Positions 1 to 6,935 are shown, numbered from the stretch's first letter. The stretch: DNA of 10,056 bases from Bacteroidota bacterium (GCA_022711195.1 JAKLFN010000071.1:1-10056); one strand, 5' to 3'. The notes: generated by a model from the sequence alone, not told the origin. A program made the numbers and translations.

Positions 1-594
1 GGAAGCAACATTACGTGTCATTATGAAGACAATAAAACCTATCAGCACTGCTAGTATACTGAGGTTCACATATTTCATCCATTTTATTCTCAGGTCGCCT
101 ATCCATCCGTCGAGTTTCCCGTAGGCAATCATACTCCCGGCCCACGACACGGTACCTATCATCAGTCCAAGAAGGATAGCAAGGACATGTCCGTTCGACA
201 TTCCCTTTTCTGCGATGAGATCAGGGCTGACATGCGGAAATTCCATCATTGATATCAGTGCAGCTGCAGCACCGCCCATCCCGTTGAAGAAGGATACCAG
301 CTGTGGCATGGCGGTCATCCTTACCTTTTTTGCTATTAACCAGCCTATAGCTGTACCTATGACTATTGCAGCGAGAATCCAGCCGATATTATGTATTGGT
401 TTGCCGTCTTTCTCGTGCCACAGGATTGTAGCAACTATTGCAGCTCCCATACCGATTGCAGCAAGAATATTTCCGCGGCGTGCTGTAAGCGGATGGCTGA
501 GCATCTTCAGTCCGAATATAAAAAGCACTGAAGCCAGAACATATGTGATCTCAAGTATTGAGATCGTGAATGGGAATATAGTCGTCTCTGTCAT
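1..594 (-). CDS. pntB: NAD(P) transhydrogenase subunit beta, 5' part (partial)
   Basis: Membrane subunit of the proton-translocating transhydrogenase, which moves hydride between NADH and NADP+ using the proton gradient. The first 198 codons are present, about 40% of the usual 460-480 residues; the rest, including the NADP-binding domain III, lies beyond base 1. The frame read from the ATG at 594 is open to the edge. It shows the family's opening segment (LFIFGLKMLSHPLTARRGN), the stretch GWILAAIVIGTAIGW followed by AKKVRMTAMPQLV, and FFNGMGGAAAALIS, all recognisable in PntB. Several hydrophobic helices fit the domain II membrane core. The start lies 32 bases after the pntAB stop; no clear ribosome binding site is seen, as is common in Bacteroidetes. 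Last gene visible in a three-gene operon. Identity is secure from motifs and gene order. Confidence 0.93.
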   Translation of the reverse strand, partial: MTETTIFPFTISILEITYVLASVLFIFGLKMLSHPLTARRGNILAAIGMGAAIVATILWHEKDGKPIHNIGWILAAIVIGTAIGWLIAKKVRMTAMPQLVSFFNGMGGAAAALISMMEFPHVSPDLIAEKGMSNGHVLAILLGLMIGTVSWAGSMIAYGKLDGWIGDLRIKWMKYVNLSILAVLIGFIVFIMTRNVAS

Positions 595-626
595 TCTGTT
601 GATCTTTAGTGTTATATACCCGGTTA

Positions 627-929
627 TTATTTCTTCTTCTTAAACATTTCAAGCATCCTGTCAGTCACAACAAATCCGCCTACGACGTTCAGGGTTCCCA
701 GCACCACTGCAAGAAATCCCAGGATCATCGATCCAACAGTTTCTGCATGACCCATAACAATAATTGCACCGATGATCACCACACCGTGTATTGCATTTGC
801 CCCCGACATAAGAGGCGTATGGAGAATTGCCGGCACATGGCTTATTACCTCAATACCGAGAAAAATTGAAAGGATGACTATAAAGATCGCCTCCCTGTGT
901 TGTAAGAAGAATCCAAGTATATTGTCCAT
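627..929 (-). CDS. pntAB: NAD(P) transhydrogenase subunit alpha-2 (membrane part of alpha)
   Basis: A 100-residue membrane protein equivalent to the C-terminal part of the E. coli alpha subunit, here a separate polypeptide as in Rhodospirillum rubrum and many other bacteria. Together with PntB it forms the proton channel of domain II. Three hydrophobic helices can be read: about residues 14-32, 40-58 and 64-87, with the typical HTPLMSGANAIHG segment between the first two, characteristic of this subunit. It ends in a basic tail (FKKKK). The gene starts 7 bases after the pntAA stop and is followed 32 bases later by pntB, so the three are almost certainly co-transcribed. Length and sequence agree with the family; nothing is missing. 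Confidence 0.95.
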   Translation of the reverse strand: MDNILGFFLQHREAIFIVILSIFLGIEVISHVPAILHTPLMSGANAIHGVVIIGAIIVMGHAETVGSMILGFLAVVLGTLNVVGGFVVTDRMLEMFKKKK

Positions 930-936
930 AAATAAT

Positions 937-2067
937 CTATTTAATATTTAGCATTTGCTTAACTCTTTCACTCACATATTCTTTTTGATGGCATGCTGTA
1001 GTGCCTTTGATAATATCGTCCTGCATATTCAGTACAAGCTTTCCCTCCTTATCTATCATAATCTTCAGAAGGTTGATGATATTGCTGCCGAACATCTTAC
1101 TTGCATCTGTGGGCATCTCCGACGGGTAGTCAGACTTACCGATGATTGTAACGCCGTTAACCACAATTGTAGTGCCGTTTTTTGTGAGTTCGCAGTTCCC
1201 TCCGGTGGAGGCTGCCAGGTCGACAATCACCGATCCCGGTTTCATTTTGCCTACACTCTCCCTGAGTAAAAGTACCGGTGCCTTTTTCCCGGGTATCTGT
1301 GCTGTGGCAATAACAACATCAGCAGCAATGGCTCTTTGTTGTATGAGCTCCTGTTGTTTTCTTTTAAACTCATCACTCTGTTCAACAGCATAACCCCCGG
1401 CAGCCGCGTCCTCTTTTGCACCCTCAACCTCGATGAATTTCCCCCCGAGGCTCTTCACCTCTTCCTTTACAGCCGATCTTACATCAAACACTTCTACAAC
1501 GGCTCCCAGCTTCCTTGCGATCGCAATAGCCTGTAATCCGGCGACTCCTGCACCGAGGATAAGTACTTTTGATGGTTTGATGGTGCCGGCAGCCGACATA
1601 AACATCGGGAAGAACCTGGGTAGCTTCGATGCGGCCTCCAGTACTGCCTTGTAACCTGCTACTGTAGCCATCGATGAGAGAATGTCCATTGCCTGAGCCC
1701 TCGTTGTACGGGGTATAAGGTCAAGAGCCAGTACAGAGAGGCCTGCCTGCCTTGCTTTCTCCAGCCAGGCACTGTTTTCCACAGGACTGAGTACCGAACA
1801 GAGAACCTGTCCCTCCCTGCACAGTGAGAGATCATTTTCGGAAATTGGATTAACTGACAAAAGAAGTCCCGATTTGGAAATCACCTCCCCTCTTGCCGAA
1901 GGAGTGATACCTGATGCCATGTAATCGTCATCTGACGCAAATGCATTTTTGCCGGCATCTTTTTCGACTATAACATCCACCCCCATCTTTTTGAGAACTG
2001 CAGCTTCTCCGGGCAGCATGGCTACCCTCTTCTCAGAACCAGAATCCCTGAGTATACCTGTTACCAT
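937..2067 (-). CDS. pntAA: NAD(P) transhydrogenase subunit alpha-1 (NAD(H)-binding)
   Basis: Cytoplasmic domain I of the transhydrogenase, 376 residues, which binds NAD(H) and passes hydride to or from the NADP(H) site on PntB. Visible family marks are the N-terminal EKRVAMLPGEAAVLKKMG (12-29), the conserved segment RTTRAQAMDILSSMATVAGYKAV (about 120-142, read in two parts), the Rossmann dinucleotide loop GAGVAGLQAI (172-181) with the acidic end of the second strand at VFDVR (193-197), and the mobile-loop region YAVEQSDEFKRKQQ (226-239). The length is normal for the split alpha form, whose membrane part is the next gene. The start at 2067 places the usual short N-terminus directly before strand one. 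The 97 bases upstream contain no convincing promoter, so transcription may begin at a weak site there or read through from the heparinase-like gene. Confidence 0.96.
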   Translation of the reverse strand: MVTGILRDSGSEKRVAMLPGEAAVLKKMGVDVIVEKDAGKNAFASDDDYMASGITPSARGEVISKSGLLLSVNPISENDLSLCREGQVLCSVLSPVENSAWLEKARQAGLSVLALDLIPRTTRAQAMDILSSMATVAGYKAVLEAASKLPRFFPMFMSAAGTIKPSKVLILGAGVAGLQAIAIARKLGAVVEVFDVRSAVKEEVKSLGGKFIEVEGAKEDAAAGGYAVEQSDEFKRKQQELIQQRAIAADVVIATAQIPGKKAPVLLLRESVGKMKPGSVIVDLAASTGGNCELTKNGTTIVVNGVTIIGKSDYPSEMPTDASKMFGSNIINLLKIMIDKEGKLVLNMQDDIIKGTTACHQKEYVSERVKQMLNIK

Positions 2068-2144
2068 AAAGTCTATTTTAATTAATGCTCCAAGATAACA
2101 AACAAAATAAATCGAACTAAAGCTTTACAAAATAATCTGATGAT

Positions 2145-2178
2145 AAAAAAAGATGTTACTGTTTCTATTCAGGTGACA
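2145..2178 (-). terminator. Possible intrinsic terminator after the heparinase-like gene
   Basis: Read on the minus strand, TGTCACCTG and CAGTAACA can pair around an 8-base loop, with one mismatch and one bulge, and are followed after TC by seven T residues. The stem starts inside the last codons of the lyase gene and the T-run lies between that gene and pntAA. The stem is weak and imperfect, so this may only attenuate transcription into the pnt operon. Confidence 0.4.
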
Positions 2179-4147
2179 GAACAATTGAATGAAGCCCTTT
2201 CAATCCCTGATTAATAAACTCCAGCCTTATCCTTGTTACACCATCGGGCCAGTATCTCATCAGCGACCTGTCTTTGATCTCAATGTACTCAATCACCGGT
2301 TTTACCTTCCGGGAGTCGTATGATAAACTGATAGTGAATCCTTCACCCTGAAGTCTGAGAAGTCCGGGCTTTATTTCCGTCACCTTACAATATGTCATGA
2401 GGTTTGAACTTGTAATACCGCGAATTTCATTTAGTTCAAATTTGTCGGTAATCACAAAGCTCTTACCTCTGTTCAGGGTATAGGTTCTTAACCAGCTTTT
2501 TACGCCGGTATTTTCAGGGTATGCTCCTGAAATCTCTGTGCTGAAGAGTACTGATTTCTGCGTTGCCCTGAATGTTGTGTTTCTTGCCTTAAAGTTTGAA
2601 CCCTGCATCTGTTCTGTGCCATTTATTACAGGAAGGTTATGATAGCCCGATTGCATGGTCCATATTTCATAGCGGCGTGAGCTGAAAGTTTTTGCAACAT
2701 ATTCTTCACGGCCAAGGTCAATTAAACACGGTTTCCCGTCATAATACATCAGACATGAACCGACGTCGTTATGATTATGGCTTTCAGCATTGAAACCTCC
2801 TTTAGCGCCGAAAAAGAATCCGGAAAAACTTCCTTCTTTATCGCGTGCCCCTGCAATTTCGGTATCGGGGAACCAGAAGTCGGCGACGAGAGCCTCTCTG
2901 GCAGGGGCCTCCCTGATTTCCTTTATGAGTCCAAGATCTCTTAACTGGTCTCCGATGCGGCCACCTTGAGCTTTTTCACCGAAGTTATTGAGACGGGCCA
3001 GATATGCTCCAAACAGCTGCATTTTCTCATCTCCGATAGCCTTTCCATATCTGTAAACTGCCGATGCATCACCAGCGGTCCGGGCATCGGCATCTGCAAA
3101 GTTTATGAAGTAAGGAGCATGAATGTTCACCTGATAAAAATACTTACCTATGTTCTTCACGAGAGGATCGTCAAAAACATCGAATTTGCCTCCTGTGGCT
3201 TCTTTAAGAAGTTCCAGGGATTCATAGAGCAATGCACCGGCGGCTCCCCAGTATGAAGGCCCTTCATCACAGCCTCCATCGTCAGAATAGCCATTAAGGA
3301 ACTTATCGAGAGAGGTAATAATTTTTTCTGTCTGTGCTGCTTTTTTCAAGGGGTCTGTTTCGAGAAGCAGGTAGGCAGTAAGCATATTATAGTTTACCCA
3401 TGGATTCCAGTTATTGGGCCTTCCACCGTGGAATCCCATATAACCAAAGTCATCCCTCTCAAAATAAGGAATTAACGCTTTTCTCTCAATTTCCTGTTTC
3501 AGCCTTGAAGATATCAGAGGATGCACCTTATCAAACTCCTCCCTGAAAAGGTAATATGTCCATGCCAGATTACTGGTTATCTCTCCAACACCCAAATCGA
3601 CAGTGGGTTCATTAATATCAGGAAGTCCCCCGGGTGCCTTCTGAAAATAGAGATGTGCAGACCATCCCCACCAGGTTTGTTCGCTGAAGTACCACACTGC
3701 ATTAATTATCTGGTCTGTAAAACGACCTTTCCCTTCGACAAGTTCACCCATAACAAGTGAAATAAGTGCATTACTGCAGGCAGAATATGCGCTCTGCCGG
3801 CGGTCGCCGGAACGTACAAACTCGAGGTAATCTGTTGCCTTTACTACCGGCCAGTTATAACTGAGATAAGCTTCGGCGTTCTTAATATAATCCTGACATA
3901 CATTTGGAGGAAGGCTCTGCCAGAAGAGCCTGTTGCTGTATCCGGGCAGGGTGTTCCAGGAATTATCCCTCACAAGTACATCTTTTAACCCTATTGAAAC
4001 AGCTTCACGTGCAAGAATATTCCTCTCTCTGCTGGAGATTTCAGGTTCAGCAGATGATGCAGCAATATATCCAGGAAACAAAACGATTGTGCTCAAAAGA
4101 ATCATTAAGGACACGATATTGTATTTCATGTTATTCGGTTTAGACAT
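2165..4147 (-). CDS. Exported heparinase II/III-like polysaccharide lyase
   Basis: A 660-residue protein with the two-part architecture of heparinase II/III-type lyases: an alpha/alpha toroid (about 60-400) and a beta-sandwich region (about 420-660). Such enzymes eliminate across uronic-acid linkages in acidic glycans (heparan sulfate, alginate and similar). Residues 8-32 form a hydrophobic signal peptide, with likely cleavage near AASSA, suggesting periplasmic or surface location. Family-like motifs are NNWNPWVNYN (245-254), GGCDEGPSYWG (291-301, Tyr299 a possible catalytic Tyr), ESHNHNDVGS (455-464, His457/His459/Asp461, matching the metal-binding/catalytic histidine region) and SGYHNLPVING (500-510). 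A second Met at residue 7 (base 4129) immediately precedes the signal peptide and could be the true start. No SusC/SusD, sulfatase or glycoside hydrolase is adjacent, so it is an orphan rather than part of a visible utilisation locus. Substrate cannot be told from the sequence. Confidence 0.85.
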   Translation of the reverse strand: MSKPNNMKYNIVSLMILLSTIVLFPGYIAASSAEPEISSRERNILAREAVSIGLKDVLVRDNSWNTLPGYSNRLFWQSLPPNVCQDYIKNAEAYLSYNWPVVKATDYLEFVRSGDRRQSAYSACSNALISLVMGELVEGKGRFTDQIINAVWYFSEQTWWGWSAHLYFQKAPGGLPDINEPTVDLGVGEITSNLAWTYYLFREEFDKVHPLISSRLKQEIERKALIPYFERDDFGYMGFHGGRPNNWNPWVNYNMLTAYLLLETDPLKKAAQTEKIITSLDKFLNGYSDDGGCDEGPSYWGAAGALLYESLELLKEATGGKFDVFDDPLVKNIGKYFYQVNIHAPYFINFADADARTAGDASAVYRYGKAIGDEKMQLFGAYLARLNNFGEKAQGGRIGDQLRDLGLIKEIREAPAREALVADFWFPDTEIAGARDKEGSFSGFFFGAKGGFNAESHNHNDVGSCLMYYDGKPCLIDLGREEYVAKTFSSRRYEIWTMQSGYHNLPVINGTEQMQGSNFKARNTTFRATQKSVLFSTEISGAYPENTGVKSWLRTYTLNRGKSFVITDKFELNEIRGITSSNLMTYCKVTEIKPGLLRLQGEGFTISLSYDSRKVKPVIEYIEIKDRSLMRYWPDGVTRIRLEFINQGLKGLHSIVLSPE

Positions 4148-4182
4148 ATTAATAATCAGAAAGTAATTATTCAGATGTACAA

Positions 4183-4190
4183 CAAAAATA
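4183..4190 (-). promoter_or_regulatory. Candidate -7 box of the lyase gene promoter
   Basis: On the minus strand this reads TATTTTTG, an exact match to the Bacteroidetes sigma-ABfr -7 consensus TANNTTTG, about 36 bases before the ATG at 4147. No good TTTG -33 element lies 19-21 bases further upstream. In an AT-rich region a chance match is possible. Confidence 0.4.
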
Positions 4191-4343
4191 AGATTTAAAA
4201 ATCCTAAATTATTGATGTTCCAATAAAGACTGCAAAAATGAATTAGTAACTTACAAGTATTAATTCACAAAGTTTGTTTTGAATATAACAATGCCAGATG
4301 AACAACCTTGTAAAAGACTCTTATTTAGAATAATTTTAAAATA

Positions 4344-4361
4344 CTGTTAATTTATTAACAT
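4344..4361. promoter_or_regulatory. Candidate Rex operator 1
   Basis: CTGTTAATTTATTAACAT: a perfect 6-4-6 palindrome (TGTTAA, TTTA, TTAACA) that matches the Rex operator form TTGTTAANNNNTTAACAA at all but the two outermost bases. Rex represses fermentative and hydrogenase genes when NADH/NAD+ is low and is released by NADH. The site lies about 27 bases upstream of the -7 box of the hydrogenase-associated operon, and abuts a second similar site. The match is seen in the sequence; the assignment to Rex is an inference. Confidence 0.6.
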
Positions 4362-4378
4362 TGTTATTTATTTCACAC
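4361..4378. promoter_or_regulatory. Candidate Rex operator 2
   Basis: TTGTTATTTATTTCACAC: each half matches a Rex half site in 6 of 7 positions (TTGTTAT against TTGTTAA, TTCACAC against TTCACAA) with the correct 4-base spacer. It shares base 4361 with operator 1, so the two centres are 17 bp apart. It covers the place where the -33 element should be, a classical position for repression. Confidence 0.5.
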
Positions 4379-4387
4379 TAAAATAAC

Positions 4388-4395
4388 TATCTTTG
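4388..4395 (+). promoter_or_regulatory. Candidate -7 box of the hydrogenase-associated operon
   Basis: TATCTTTG is an exact match to the Bacteroidetes -7 consensus TANNTTTG. Transcription would start near 4400-4405, leaving a 5' leader of roughly 60 bases before the ATG at 4462. The -33 element is poor: the closest is ATTG at 4360-4363, 24 bases upstream instead of 19-21. The spacing and the overlapping Rex-like sites suggest a promoter that is not strong unless derepressed or assisted. Confidence 0.5.
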
Positions 4396-4461
4396 TTGCG
4401 AGATAGAAAATAAAGAACGCGGAAGAGTGATTCTGCGAGAGAATGTAAAGTGTCAAAAGCA

Positions 4462-4806
4462 ATGACTATCAACGAGATAGCAAAAACGATCAAAGGCACG
4501 GTAATCTGTGGAACCGGAAAAGCAAACAGTGAGATTGAGTATGCTTTTGCATCCGACCTGATGAGTGATGTCCTGAAAATTGACAGGGAAAAGGTAGTTT
4601 TGATAACCGGGTTGGCCAATCTGCAGGCAGTAAGAACATCGGAAATGGCTGACATCGGGTGTATCGTTTTTGCAAGGGCAAAAAAAGTGGGGGATGAGAT
4701 AATCTCCCTGGCAAAGGAAAACGATATAGTTCTGATCGAGAGCCCTTCTTCAGTATTCAGGATTTCAGGCGAGCTTTACAGGGCAGGTGTTAAACCCATT
4801 TTCTGA
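4462..4806 (+). CDS. DRTGG-domain protein 1 (degenerate motif)
   Basis: A 114-residue soluble protein resembling stand-alone DRTGG domains, a small alpha/beta module also found beside CBS domains and in BioD-like/phosphotransacetylase N-terminal regions, with no known enzymatic activity. It aligns along its whole length with the gene at 6597: both begin with M-x-I-x-E-(I/L)-A, carry SGTG/CGTG near residue 17, then SDL(M/L)SDV (31-37 here), and finish with ENDIVLIESPSSVF against ENIPVLSTEEDTF. The DRTGG signature itself is lost here (NSEIEYAF). I chose the ATG at 4462 because it matches the paralogue's start; an in-frame GTG at 4450, preceded by GAGAG at 4437-4441, is an alternative giving four extra residues. 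First gene of the operon; the next begins 3 bases after its stop. Role probably ligand sensing or scaffolding, by inference. Confidence 0.8.
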   Translation: MTINEIAKTIKGTVICGTGKANSEIEYAFASDLMSDVLKIDREKVVLITGLANLQAVRTSEMADIGCIVFARAKKVGDEIISLAKENDIVLIESPSSVFRISGELYRAGVKPIF

Positions 4807-4809
4807 AAG

Positions 4810-5235
4810 ATGTTGCTTAAGCATAAGATAGCTGGTGGCGATTTTGTGAATGCTGGTAATGTCGCAAGCTCAGTAAAGAAGATACTGAGACAGATCAATA
4901 TTGACCACCTGGTTGCAAAAAGAGTTGTGATAGCCCTGTATGAAGCTGAAGTAAATGTTGTTGCACATGCATACTCGGGTATTGCAGAGATCGAGATTGA
5001 CGAAGAAAAGATCTGTATGAAAATAGTTGACAGCGGTCCCGGAATCCCTGATATCGATAAAGCAATGGAAGAAGGATATTCAACAGCATCGCCACATGTC
5101 AGGGAAATGGGTTTTGGGGCAGGTATGGGACTGGCAAATATGAAGAAGAACAGCGACATAATGAAGATATCCAGTATTCCGGGAAAAGGAACAGAAGTCG
5201 AATTGATCGCATATCTTAAAACAGATGCAGCCTGA
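4810..5235 (+). CDS. RsbT/RsbW-like serine kinase or anti-sigma-factor-type ATPase
   Basis: A 141-residue single-domain GHKL ATPase of the RsbW/RsbT class, which in partner-switching systems phosphorylates an STAS-domain protein on Ser/Thr or binds a regulator. Visible motifs are the N-box with Glu45 and Asn49 (EAEVNVVAHAY), the G1 box DSGPGIPDID (74-83), the linker AMEEGYST (85-92), the G2 box GFGAGMGL (101-108) and the terminal GKGTEV (125-130). The GYST...GMGL stretch resembles RsbT more than RsbW. All nucleotide-binding residues appear intact. No STAS antagonist, PP2C phosphatase or sigma factor gene is adjacent in the window, so its substrate is unknown; the flanking DRTGG proteins or the H-domain protein are candidates. 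It starts 3 bases after the preceding stop and its own end overlaps the next gene by 11 bases, so translation is probably coupled. Confidence 0.88.
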   Translation: MLLKHKIAGGDFVNAGNVASSVKKILRQINIDHLVAKRVVIALYEAEVNVVAHAYSGIAEIEIDEEKICMKIVDSGPGIPDIDKAMEEGYSTASPHVREMGFGAGMGLANMKKNSDIMKISSIPGKGTEVELIAYLKTDAA

Positions 5236-6610
5236 AAAACAAAATATCGACTTTCATCATGCGCTGATCGTCAGCAAAGAGCTGTGTACAGGCTGTACTC
5301 ATTGTATGACTGTATGCCCTACCAGAGCCATAAGGGTCAGGGAGGGCAAGGCAAGTATTATTGCCAATAAATGTGTCGACTGCGGAGAATGCTACAGGGC
5401 TTGTCCGGTTTCGGCAATAAGAGTGGAACAGGATGATCTAGAAATAATTTTCAGATTCCCTGTCAGGGCAATCCTGATTCCCAGTATACTTACCGGTCAG
5501 TTCTCGCATAAAATACCTGCTGCTGATATCTACAGGGCACTGAAAGAGATTGGTTTCACACATGTCTATCATGTTGAAAATACTGTCGACATGGTGCTTG
5601 ATGCATACCGCGAGTATGCCGGAAACACCGAATTAAGGCCTTTGATATCGTCGTTCTGCCCGGCAATTGTCAGGCTGATCCAGGTGAGGTTCCCGTCACT
5701 GGTAAATAATATAATAAAGGTGAACCCCCCGATCGATATGTCAGCACATTACTATGCCGAAAAACTAAAATCAGAAGGTCACAAGCCTGAAGAGATTGGA
5801 CTTTTCTATGCCACACCATGTGCTGCTAAAATTGCGGCTATAAAGAGTCCTGTCGGCGATTCAGAGTCTGTGGTGACAGGCGTAATAAATATGGACTTCC
5901 TCTACAACAAGATCTTCAGGTACCTCCAGAAGTCAGACGATAATTCAGAGCTTCCTGTTACCGATAACCTGTTGAACTCCAGAGGTATTGTCTGGAGCCT
6001 GACACATGGAGAGTCAGTACATTTTAAGAAAAGAGCCCTCGCCGTTGACGGGATCCGGAACGTGACGGAAATACTGGAAAGTGTAGAAAACGACAATCTC
6101 GGCAGCGTGGAATTCCTTGAACTGAGGGCCTGTGATGAGAGCTGTGCCGGAGGTATACTGATGACAGGCAACAGGTTTCTTACTGTCGAAAGGCTCAGAA
6201 AACTGGCTGCTGATCATGCCACAGAAAAAAGAGATGACAGAAAATCTACTGATGGTTTTATCAATCTTAAGGAGTACAGCTTCCTGGGAAACATAAGCCC
6301 CAGGAATATCGAAAAACTCGATGAGGATATTTCTGTCGCAATGAAAAAAATGGAAAGGAAACGCAGAATGATGTGTTTTCTTCCCGGATTCGATTGTGCC
6401 GCATGCGGTGCACCCGACTGCCAGACTCTATCTGATGATATAGTTACGGGAAAGGCAAATATCTCCGATTGTATCTTCATCCAGCAGCAGATGATGAAAC
6501 AAAAAACTATGAGCCTCGACAAGTCAATAAGTATAACAGAAAAGATCTGGGGCAGGGAAAGACTGGAAAAAAATTGCAATAAACTGGGAGCAGAAGATGA
6601 AAATAAGTGA
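5225..6610 (+). CDS. Iron-sulfur protein with divergent [FeFe]-hydrogenase H-domain (HydS-like, putative sensor)
   Basis: A 461-residue protein. Residues 21-31 and 50-60 are two ferredoxin motifs (CTGCTHCMTVC, CVDCGECYRAC) for two [4Fe-4S] clusters. The central part (about 80-320) is a hydrogenase large-subunit domain keeping the four cysteines that would anchor the H-cluster: Cys145 (SSFCPAI), Cys199 (TPCAAK), Cys303 and Cys307 (RACDESCAGG), plus Lys202. The cysteine that relays protons in catalytic enzymes (first C of TSCCPAW) is Phe144; the Met of MPC is Thr197 and the Met before AC is Arg301. Residues 391-416 (CAACGAPDC...C, spacing 2-4-16) form an FeS domain of the PF04060 type. The short small-subunit domain is absent and, unlike Thermotoga HydS, no PAS domain follows. 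Such features belong to putative sensory group C/D enzymes; H2 or redox sensing is inferred. It overlaps both neighbours (11 and 14 bases). Confidence 0.85.
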   Translation: MQPEKQNIDFHHALIVSKELCTGCTHCMTVCPTRAIRVREGKASIIANKCVDCGECYRACPVSAIRVEQDDLEIIFRFPVRAILIPSILTGQFSHKIPAADIYRALKEIGFTHVYHVENTVDMVLDAYREYAGNTELRPLISSFCPAIVRLIQVRFPSLVNNIIKVNPPIDMSAHYYAEKLKSEGHKPEEIGLFYATPCAAKIAAIKSPVGDSESVVTGVINMDFLYNKIFRYLQKSDDNSELPVTDNLLNSRGIVWSLTHGESVHFKKRALAVDGIRNVTEILESVENDNLGSVEFLELRACDESCAGGILMTGNRFLTVERLRKLAADHATEKRDDRKSTDGFINLKEYSFLGNISPRNIEKLDEDISVAMKKMERKRRMMCFLPGFDCAACGAPDCQTLSDDIVTGKANISDCIFIQQQMMKQKTMSLDKSISITEKIWGRERLEKNCNKLGAEDENK

Positions 6611-6935
6611 ACTGGCAGAACAATTAAATCTCAGGGTGGTATCCGGAACAGGAGGCCTTGACAGGGAGATCACAGGCGGGTATATTTCCGATTTGCTCAG
6701 TGATGTAATTGGAAACGCAAAAGAAGGGAATCTCTGGATAACCCTGCAGTCGCATCATAATATTATTGCAGTAGCCTCGCTAAAAGACCTTAGCGGAGTT
6801 ATTGTGGTAAAGGGAAATAATCCTGCTGATGAGACAATTAAGAAAAGCAATGAAGAGAATATTCCTGTTCTTTCGACTGAAGAGGATACATTTACTATTG
6901 CAGGAGCAGTTTATGATTTATTGAAAAAAGAATGA
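6597..6935 (+). CDS. DRTGG-domain protein 2
   Basis: A 112-residue protein containing a recognisable DRTGG motif: DREITGGYISDLLSDV at residues 22-37. It is a paralogue of the product starting at 4462, with matching start, core and end, but retains the signature glycines that the other has lost. No transmembrane segment, no cysteine and no nucleotide-binding P-loop is seen. It sits between the H-domain protein, which it overlaps by 14 bases, and the PHP phosphoesterase, which it overlaps by 4 (ATGA), so its output should be stoichiometrically tied to both. DRTGG domains have no established biochemical function; a ligand-binding or protein-docking role in the sensing module is an inference. Confidence 0.85.
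   Translation: MKISELAEQLNLRVVSGTGGLDREITGGYISDLLSDVIGNAKEGNLWITLQSHHNIIAVASLKDLSGVIVVKGNNPADETIKKSNEENIPVLSTEEDTFTIAGAVYDLLKKE

Larger units (their letters stand above)
4148..4449. other. Divergent AT-rich intergenic region
   Basis: A 302-base non-coding stretch between the leftward lyase gene and the rightward hydrogenase-associated operon. It is markedly more AT-rich than the flanking genes. It holds a Bacteroidetes-type -7 box in each direction and a tandem pair of Rex-like palindromes on the operon side, listed separately. A short inverted repeat ACAAAGTTTGT (4267-4277) and a lone Rex-like half site TTCACAA (4264-4270) lie in the middle; I see no tRNA, riboswitch or clear terminator in it. 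Confidence 0.8.

Noticed and set aside
215..643. Open plus-strand frame opposite pntB
   Set aside because: It is a mirror of the pntB coding strand; the minus frame gives clear PntB motifs and membrane helices, while the plus frame resembles no family.
2068..2110. Minus-strand TATCTTGG with TTTA 20 bases upstream as the pnt promoter
   Set aside because: One mismatch in the -7 box and one in the -33 box; such near-matches are expected by chance in this AT-rich gap.
4264..4277. TTCACAA half site and the ACAAAGTTTGT inverted repeat
   Set aside because: The half site has no partner at the right distance, and the repeat is too short in an AT-rich region to mean much.
4450..4464. GTG at 4450 as the start of the first operon gene
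   Set aside because: It has a GAGAG sequence 8 bases upstream, but the ATG at 4462 lines up exactly with the start of the paralogue at 6597, and GTG starts are uncommon. Kept only as an alternative.
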